Below are positions 58,228 through 64,000 of a stretch of 64,000 nt of DNA, piece after piece. Source of the stretch: Cordylochernes scorpioides (taxonomy: Eukaryota; Arthropoda; Arachnida; Pseudoscorpiones; Chernetidae); the NCBI GenBank assembly GCA_030710605.1, contig CP092863.1:61983899-62047898 (forward strand), read 5' to 3'. Under the pieces are notes generated by a model, which searched no databases, had not been told where the DNA came from, and saw nothing but the letters and a program-made list of their open reading frames with translations. Numbering within the stretch: position 1 is the first letter of the stretch; every line of letters starts with the position of its first letter. Made by a program: the position numbers and the translations under genes.

Positions 58228-60645
58228 TCATGATACCGAGGGGGGTGTGGTGGCTGCAGGGAATATTACATTGTAAATTTCAGGTAAATCAATTTTTCTA
58301 TTGAGGCTATGTAATTTGCTTGATAGGATAGATTCAATGATAAGTCTTTGGTGTTTGTTGGCAATATTGGAATAGTGAATTTTCGGTGATGTAATGTTAA
58401 AGGAATGGCCAGTTTCGTTTATGTGCTGTACTATTAAGGATCTATGGTCTAAGTTATCAATATTTCTTTTGTGTTCATGAATTCTAATATTGACTTGTCT
58501 CCCGGTTTCGCCTACGTAGACTTTTGGGCAGTTCAAACATTCTATGGAGTAAATAGCGTTTCTTGGTGTGCTGCTAGGTTCATTGAGTTTCATGATCTGG
58601 TTTCGGAGAAGGGATCCAGAGGTAGGTGCGCAGGTGAAATAGGTTTTGATTCCAAATTTCAATAAGAATCTCGCTATTGTGGAGGATAATGGTGAATATG
58701 GCATATTGCAGATAGATCTGTATATTGGAGACTGTGTCTTTTTAGTTGGGCCATAAAAGTGTCGCAATATAAAGGATATCGGGTATGCGCAGTCCCTGAG
58801 GTTAGCTAATATGTTCTGTGTTTCGAGGTTCTTGTACATCTGGAGGGAGCAGTGGGTATGGACTCGTTTTGATAGAGCAATGACTGTGTTGATTTTGTGA
58901 CTGATAGGACAGAAGGACGAGTATTGAACATAATTAGGACGGAAGGATGGTTTATAATAAACGGTGGTGTGCAATTCATGTTGATGCCGGATGATTTTAA
59001 CGTCGAGAAATGGAAGGGTATTATTGGTTTCTTTTTCAACAGTAAAGTGAAGATCAGGGTGATAATTGTTTAGATTGTAGAGGATGTCATCGGTTTTTGT
59101 GGTGGTGCAAATGCAAAAGATGTCATCGATGTACCTGCGCCAAAAGAATATATCATTGGGGAAATTGGCGGTAATCTTTCGGTCTATTGCGCGCATAGAG
59201 ATCTCTGCAATTGTGGTCGATAGAGGGCTTCCCATTGGGGACCCTTTTGCTTGCCTGAATGATTCGGAGTTATATGTGAATATGCAGTTATCTAGACATA
59301 TGGAAATTAGTTGTGTGATTTTTTGGATGATATCTGTATCAATATGCTGTTCCTGCAGAAGTTCTATTGTATCAATTATGATCAGAGGATGTGGAAGGCT
59401 GGGGTATAAGGCTTGCACGTCAAAAGACACCATGATGCGGTCAGATTCAGGTTTGATCTTTAGTACTTCTCCTATAAAGGTTTGGGTGTTGGATATGGGG
59501 AATGGGTCATTCTGTAATTGGAGGAACGGTTTTAGGAAGTTGGCTATAAATCTGGAAAGAGGGGCTGTTGGAGAAGAGAAAAAGGCCACTATAGGACGCA
59601 ATGGAGTTTCAGGTTTGTGTGTTTTTGGGAGACCATAAATATAGGGCTCATTGTGTGGGCTGGACAGGTTAGATAGGAATTCTTTAAGTTCATCGTCTGA
59701 GATCTTGTGGTCGGTATTCATCTTTTTCAGTTCTTTTTTGAATGATTTATAAGCAGATTTTTTATCACTTTCGGATATGGGATAGAAAGCGGTTCGGTCT
59801 TCTAGGATTTTGAGCATTTTGCTGTTATAGTCTGATCGATTAAGGATAACTGTCTGTCCTCCTTTGTCCGCTTGGGTGATGACGATTTCTTTTTTGTTGC
59901 TAAGGTATTGCAACAATTTCCGTTCATGAGGGTTGTAAAGGGGGAGATTGGGAGGTGACACTATTAAATTGGTGACTTTGTTTCGTATAATGTTTTTTTC
60001 CTGTAGATTGAGTCTGGTAATGGCTGATTCGATTCCACTTATAATTCTAATGGGGTCTGGTTTCTGGACTGTTCTATATTTCATTCCTTTTGCTAGTAAG
60101 ATTTCTTCGTCTAATGATAAGGTGGCATTCGACAGGTTCATTATAGCGCTTGTTATGTTCCGTGGGTTCAGTTTTGGACATTTATATTTGCGGGCCCAAT
60201 GTTCCAGTTTTTTGTGGTGCTTGGTCGTAATCTCTGTCTTTAAAGAAAGCACTTCTGAGGTGATATGTGTCACCATCTCGTACATTCTCTGAGGTGGCAC
60301 TACTTGAGAGGTGAGGAAAATTAATTCTTTGATGGTTTTGGAAAGAATACGGATATGAGAATAACATCCCTGTGTTCTGCATCTTAAAAGTTTCATTTGA
60401 GTGTCTTTGATTACTTTGTAGGAGAATGGGTTCTTCACTGGGTCCTTAATTCTCAGAGGCGGTGGGATGAAATTTAACTCTTCACACCTGCGATTGAAGG
60501 CAAGGTGGCATCTCCATTTGGTGAGCTGGATGGACTTTTTCCGGATCTGCTGAAGATAATAGTGGATATCTCTATCCGAAAACATATGATTCATGCTAAA
60601 ACTTTGGTTAACAATTAATAGGTAATCCCATAATATTATATTCAA
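58228..60645 (-). CDS. Penelope-like element protein (reverse transcriptase + GIY-YIG endonuclease)
   Basis: 805 codons, uninterrupted. Residues ~330-640 form the reverse transcriptase: YIYGLPKTHKPETPLRPIVA, VSFDVQALYPSLP, QAKGSPMGSPLSTTIAEISM and the catalytic YIDD at 505-508. Residues ~698-775 form the GIY-YIG nuclease: a zinc-type CLNC at 703-706, IYS...VYVGETG, RIHEHKRN and a closing glutamate near 771. The enzyme class primes reverse transcription at a nick made by GIY-YIG. The first ~11 residues are encoded in the pseudo-LTR, and a later Met (MNHMFSDRD) is an equally good start. With all motifs intact it may still be competent. It has no intron. Confidence 0.93.
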   Translation of the reverse strand: MNIILWDYLLIVNQSFSMNHMFSDRDIHYYLQQIRKKSIQLTKWRCHLAFNRRCEELNFIPPPLRIKDPVKNPFSYKVIKDTQMKLLRCRTQGCYSHIRILSKTIKELIFLTSQVVPPQRMYEMVTHITSEVLSLKTEITTKHHKKLEHWARKYKCPKLNPRNITSAIMNLSNATLSLDEEILLAKGMKYRTVQKPDPIRIISGIESAITRLNLQEKNIIRNKVTNLIVSPPNLPLYNPHERKLLQYLSNKKEIVITQADKGGQTVILNRSDYNSKMLKILEDRTAFYPISESDKKSAYKSFKKELKKMNTDHKISDDELKEFLSNLSSPHNEPYIYGLPKTHKPETPLRPIVAFFSSPTAPLSRFIANFLKPFLQLQNDPFPISNTQTFIGEVLKIKPESDRIMVSFDVQALYPSLPHPLIIIDTIELLQEQHIDTDIIQKITQLISICLDNCIFTYNSESFRQAKGSPMGSPLSTTIAEISMRAIDRKITANFPNDIFFWRRYIDDIFCICTTTKTDDILYNLNNYHPDLHFTVEKETNNTLPFLDVKIIRHQHELHTTVYYKPSFRPNYVQYSSFCPISHKINTVIALSKRVHTHCSLQMYKNLETQNILANLRDCAYPISFILRHFYGPTKKTQSPIYRSICNMPYSPLSSTIARFLLKFGIKTYFTCAPTSGSLLRNQIMKLNEPSSTPRNAIYSIECLNCPKVYVGETGRQVNIRIHEHKRNIDNLDHRSLIVQHINETGHSFNITSPKIHYSNIANKHQRLIIESILSSKLHSLNRKIDLPEIYNVIFPAATTPPSVS

Positions 60646-60997
60646 ATCAATAGGCTTGAGGGATAAGTCTCTTTTAAATACATTTATTTCAAGCTTTCGG
60701 GCTCAACCGCCCTTCGACAGGAAAAATTATATTATATACTAAAGTTTTCAGATCCACAATCTAAACATAAATTTAAATTTGTGAGACGCCTGTGTCTCGA
60801 GGCTTGCCGCGGGAGGGGGTGAGATCTTTGAAAAAGATTGCCGTTTAGCCCATTGAAATATTATTTAATGAATCGCAGAGTTCATGATACCGAGGGGGGT
60901 GTGGTGGCTGCAGGGAATATTACATTGTAAATTTCAGGTAAATCAATTTTTCTATTGAGGCTATGTAATTTGCTTGATAGGATAGATTCAATGATAA

Positions 60998-62105
60998 ATA
61001 TATCATCCAAAAAATCACACAACTAATTTCCATATGTCTAGATAACTGCATATTCACATATAACTCCGAATCATTCAGGCAAGCAAAAGGGTCCCCAATG
61101 GGAAGCCCTCTATCGACCACAATTGCAGAGATCTCTATGCGCGCAATAGACCGAAAGATTACCGCCAATTTCCCCAATGATATATTCTTTTGGCGCAGGT
61201 ACATCGATGACATCTTTTGCATTTGCACCACCACAAAAACCGATGACATCCTCTACAATCTAAACAATTATCACCCTGATCTTCACTTTACTGTTGAAAA
61301 AGAAACCAATAATACCCTTCCATTTCTCGACGTTAAAATCATCCGGCATCAACATGAATTGCACACCACCGTTTATTATAAACCATCCTTCCGTCCCAAT
61401 TATGTTCAATACTCGTCCTTCTGTCCTATCAGTCACAAAATCAACACAGTCATTGCTCTATCAAAACGAGTCCATACCCACTGCTCCCTCCAGATGTACA
61501 AGAACCTCGAAACACAGAACATATTAGCTAACCTCAGGGACTGCGCATACCCGATATCCTTTATATTGCGACACTTTTATGACCCAACTAAAAAGACACA
61601 GTCTCCAATATACAGATCTATCTGCAATATGCCATATTCACCATTATCCTCCACAATAGCGAGATTCTTATTGAAATTTGGAATCAAAACCTATTTCACC
61701 TGCGCACCTACCTCTGGATCCCTTCTCCGAAACCAGATCATGAAACTCAATGAACCTAGCAGCACACCAAGAAACGCTATTTACTCCATAGAATGTTTGA
61801 ACTGCCCAAAAGTCTACGTAGGCGAAACCGGGAGACAAGTCAATATTAGAATTCATGAACACAAAAGAAATATTGATAACTTAGACCATAGATCCTTAAT
61901 AGTACAGCACATAAACGAAACTGGCCATTCCTTTAACATTACATCACCGAAAATTCACTATTCCAATATTGCCAACAAACACCAAAGACTTATCATTGAA
62001 TCTATCCTATCAAGCAAATTACATAGCCTCAATAGAAAAATTGATTTACCTGAAATTTACAATGTAATATTCCCTGCAGCCACCACACCCCCCTCGGTAT
62101 CATGA
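60998..62105 (+). pseudogene. Penelope-like element, 5'-truncated inverted copy
   Basis: The frame of 335 codons from 61098 corresponds to residues 471-805 of the neighbouring full protein and is identical except for about one residue (G to D in RHFYDPTKK). The copy begins mid-RT at the junction near 60998 (equivalent to position 59334 of the other strand), so it lacks the amino-terminal half but keeps YIDD and the whole GIY-YIG domain. Confidence 0.9.
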
Positions 62106-62847
62106 ACTCTGCGATTCATTAAATAATATTTCAAGGGGCTAAACGGCAATCTTTTTCAAAGATCTCACCCCCTCCCGCGGCAAGCCTCGAGACACAGGCG
62201 TCTCACAAATTTAAATTTATGTTTAGATTGTGGATCTGAAAACTTTAGTATATAATATAATTTTTCCTGTCGAAGGGCGGTTGAGCCCGAAAGCTTGAAA
62301 TAAATGTATTTAAAAGAGACTTATCCCTCAAGCCTATTGATTTGAATAAAAAAAACGAGTGTTTGGGTTTCCTAATCAAATTTTATCAAGTGTCAAAAGC
62401 TTATTTTTTATCTATTTGATCTTTTCTATTTAAATGAATTACCATTCTCCAGATCTATTAAATATACGAGTCTTTATTTTAGGAAATTATTTTTTTCAGT
62501 TAACTGCAAGGGTAAATTCAGGAATTTATAAACATAATTCTTTGTCTGGTATTAGAATATTTGTGAAGGTTTTCTCTCATTACCTCAGAGAAATAGAGAA
62601 ATATTTATTGTTGGAACTAAAAAACTCTTCTTCATAAAAATATATGTTTATATTTCAGACACACACAAACTCTATTTGCCCGGTTGATTTTTAAATAATC
62701 ATTATTTGGTTTATGTATTTAATAATTTTTAAAAATAGTTTATTGAATCCTTGACAATAAGTTGTTGTGACCCTTGTGTAGTAAGTGTCAAGAAAATTAA
62801 GATATAACTCGAGGTTATATGCTAGTGGAGTTTATTTGTACATCTTT

Positions 62848-63755
62848 TTAGCGGGGAAGCCTGTCGCAGTTTTCGAAGGAGATCTTCTCCAGCTCCTTGA
62901 CGGGCAGGTCCTTGGACTTGAGTTCGGAAATGATCTTCTGGTAGTCCTGCTCACTGAGGTCGTGGAACTTCTCCTGGTGAATCAGCACGCGCAGTTGGGC
63001 TGGAACACACGGGTGTCATCTCAACTTGAACTGGTTTATATTAACAAATACAAAAATAATATTTTTCAGTCGAGAAAGCTTCTTTTCCGTATTGCGATTT
63101 AACTAGTAAAAAAGAAAGTTTTTCGACCACTATTTTTATTAAAATCCATCATATTTAAAATGACAGGAAATGTGAATATTTTATGGATACATTCTATTTT
63201 CAAATATATACTTGTAGTTTGTAACAGTTTTAACAGAAATTATTGGCAGCCAAACAACATATAAAGCAATTGAGAGGAATATATAATAATAAAAAAACTC
63301 ATAACAATTCAAAGTATATATAGTTGAACCTCCCTTTAAAAGAAATCTAATTACAGAGCCAAAGTGTCCTTTAGGGAGAGGTATCCTCTTACCGGAGAGT
63401 GGCTAAATTGTAAAAAAAAAAGTAATTTTGCAAATAAAAACTGTCCTTTGTGGAGAGGTGTCCGCTAGCTGGATGTCCGATATAGGGAGGTTCTACTGTA
63501 TATATATTTATATTCTTTTTTGATTACCATTTCACAGCACAAGGGCTTCTCTGCTACCACCTATTATCTGGTGTTATAAATTATAGCGATGTAGTAATAC
63601 ATTTTTAATTATGGGCGATAAAAGTAATACTATAGTAAGAGGAAATAAAGACTTACCGGCGTAGAGGAGAGGCCTCTCGGTACAGGCCCACAGGACCATA
63701 TGGGACTTGGGTTCGTATTCCACAATCTTGTACTTGATGGTGATAGGGGTGGCGT
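62848..63755 (-). CDS. ApoD-like secreted lipocalin, gene E (exons 4-5; continues past the window)
   Basis: Exon 5 is 62848-62999 and exon 4 is 63657-63755, with the same phases and lengths (152 and 99 nt) as B-D. Exon 4 encodes ATPITIKYKIVEYEPKSHMV and LWACTERPLLYA; exon 5 ends FENCDRLPR and the stop, followed by AATAAA (62831-62836). Exons 1-3 lie beyond 64000. The sequence is open and spliced normally, so the gene is probably intact. Intron 4 has the same MITE as gene D, making D its closest relative here. Confidence 0.88.
63320..63498. mobile_element. MITE in intron 4 of gene E, allelic to the one in D
   Basis: The right end GGAGGTTCTACTG and interior GTGTCCTTTAGGGAGAGGTA match 47578-47740. 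The left terminus has lost its first base or two (TAGTTGAACCTCCC). The position relative to exons 4 and 5 is the same in both genes. Confidence 0.7.
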
Positions 63756-64000
63756 CTGGACACAATTCAAGTTGCTTAGGTTATGATGGTCAAATATAAA
63801 ATACAGTAGAGCACTATAATATAATTGAGAGAGAAGGAAAGATATTCAATATTTTAATTATAGACATTTTATATATTTAATATGATTGTGTATTTCATTG
63901 AAGGTAAAACCAAGAATCCATTCAATAGAATAGTTAGCTATAAAGAATTTCACCATGTAATATATTTTTATATACCAAAATATTAATTATTCGCCTAAGT

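Larger units (their letters stand above)
57959..62347. mobile_element. Penelope-like element, composite insertion with inverted partial copy
   Basis: Parts: 57959-60612, a full unit on the minus strand; 60613-60997, a 385-bp direct copy of 57959-58343 (the pseudo-LTR); 60998-62347, a 5'-truncated unit in plus orientation. A 13-bp direct repeat AAAAAAAACGAGT flanks the whole (57946-57958 and 62348-62360). Tandem pseudo-LTRs with an inverted truncated partner are the known Penelope architecture. Copies differ by only a few bases. Confidence 0.93.

Noticed and set aside
59084-59638. 184-codon plus-strand frame within the Penelope element
   Set aside because: Complementary strand of the reverse transcriptase coding sequence.

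Overview
The window is eukaryotic, AT-rich nuclear DNA. Genes have spliced exons with GT/AG junctions and phased introns, TATA promoters and AATAAA poly(A) signals, and sit in dense transposon debris. The mobile-element set (Penelope-like elements with GIY-YIG, a Tc1 transposase remnant beginning MPRRKI, a CX2CX4HX4C gag Gypsy element, Helitrons, a Helentron endonuclease) points to an arthropod, perhaps a chelicerate or crustacean. The sequence alone does not settle the species.

The only host protein genes I can support form a tandem array of secreted, apolipoprotein-D-like lipocalin genes, all on the minus strand: A (exons 1-3, 2359-6033; exons 4-5 not found), B (8233-14828), C (22475-28332), D (47101-50668) and E (exons 4-5 only, 62848-63755, running off the right edge). 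B, C and D are complete: five coding exons of 102 or 105, 131, 137, 99 and 152 nt, introns in phases 0, 2, 1, 1, and products of 206-207 residues. They carry a signal peptide, an AQW(F/Y)E motif at the usual GxW(Y/F)E position, an E-Y-x-P...W-A-C strand and an N-C-D-R-L-P-R carboxy terminus. Each promoter has TATAAA 38 nt upstream of the ATG and a conserved upstream block. All copies look functional at the coding level.

The rest is mobile-element sequence, much of it nested. In 1-7.8 kb there are a pogo-like MITE, a Helitron end, SINE bodies and a foldback element. In 8.5-10.0 kb two non-autonomous Helitrons lie inside gene B. In 16-22 kb there are U1 and U4 snRNA pseudogenes and a decayed Penelope-like element interrupted by a SINE, a LINE tail and another repeat. 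In 23.5-24.8 kb a LINE reverse transcriptase lies inside gene C. In 29.5-44 kb is a 14.4-kb block bounded by inverted Helitron ends; it holds a Helentron fragment caught in an older repeat, 290-bp and 566-bp tandem arrays, a SINE with target-site duplication, and an inverted repeat with arms near 2 kb. In 44-46.5 kb are a second decayed Penelope copy, a Tc1 fragment and a tRNA-Gly gene. In 51.5-57 kb is a degraded Gypsy element. In 58.0-62.3 kb is a young Penelope-like insertion whose empty site is preserved next to gene D.

Linked history: D and E share a MITE in intron 4 and a LINE tail in the 3' flank that the other copies lack, so they are probably the youngest duplicates. The Penelope element entered the E flank after that duplication. 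Two 100-base N runs (1622-1721, 18844-18943) mark assembly gaps.
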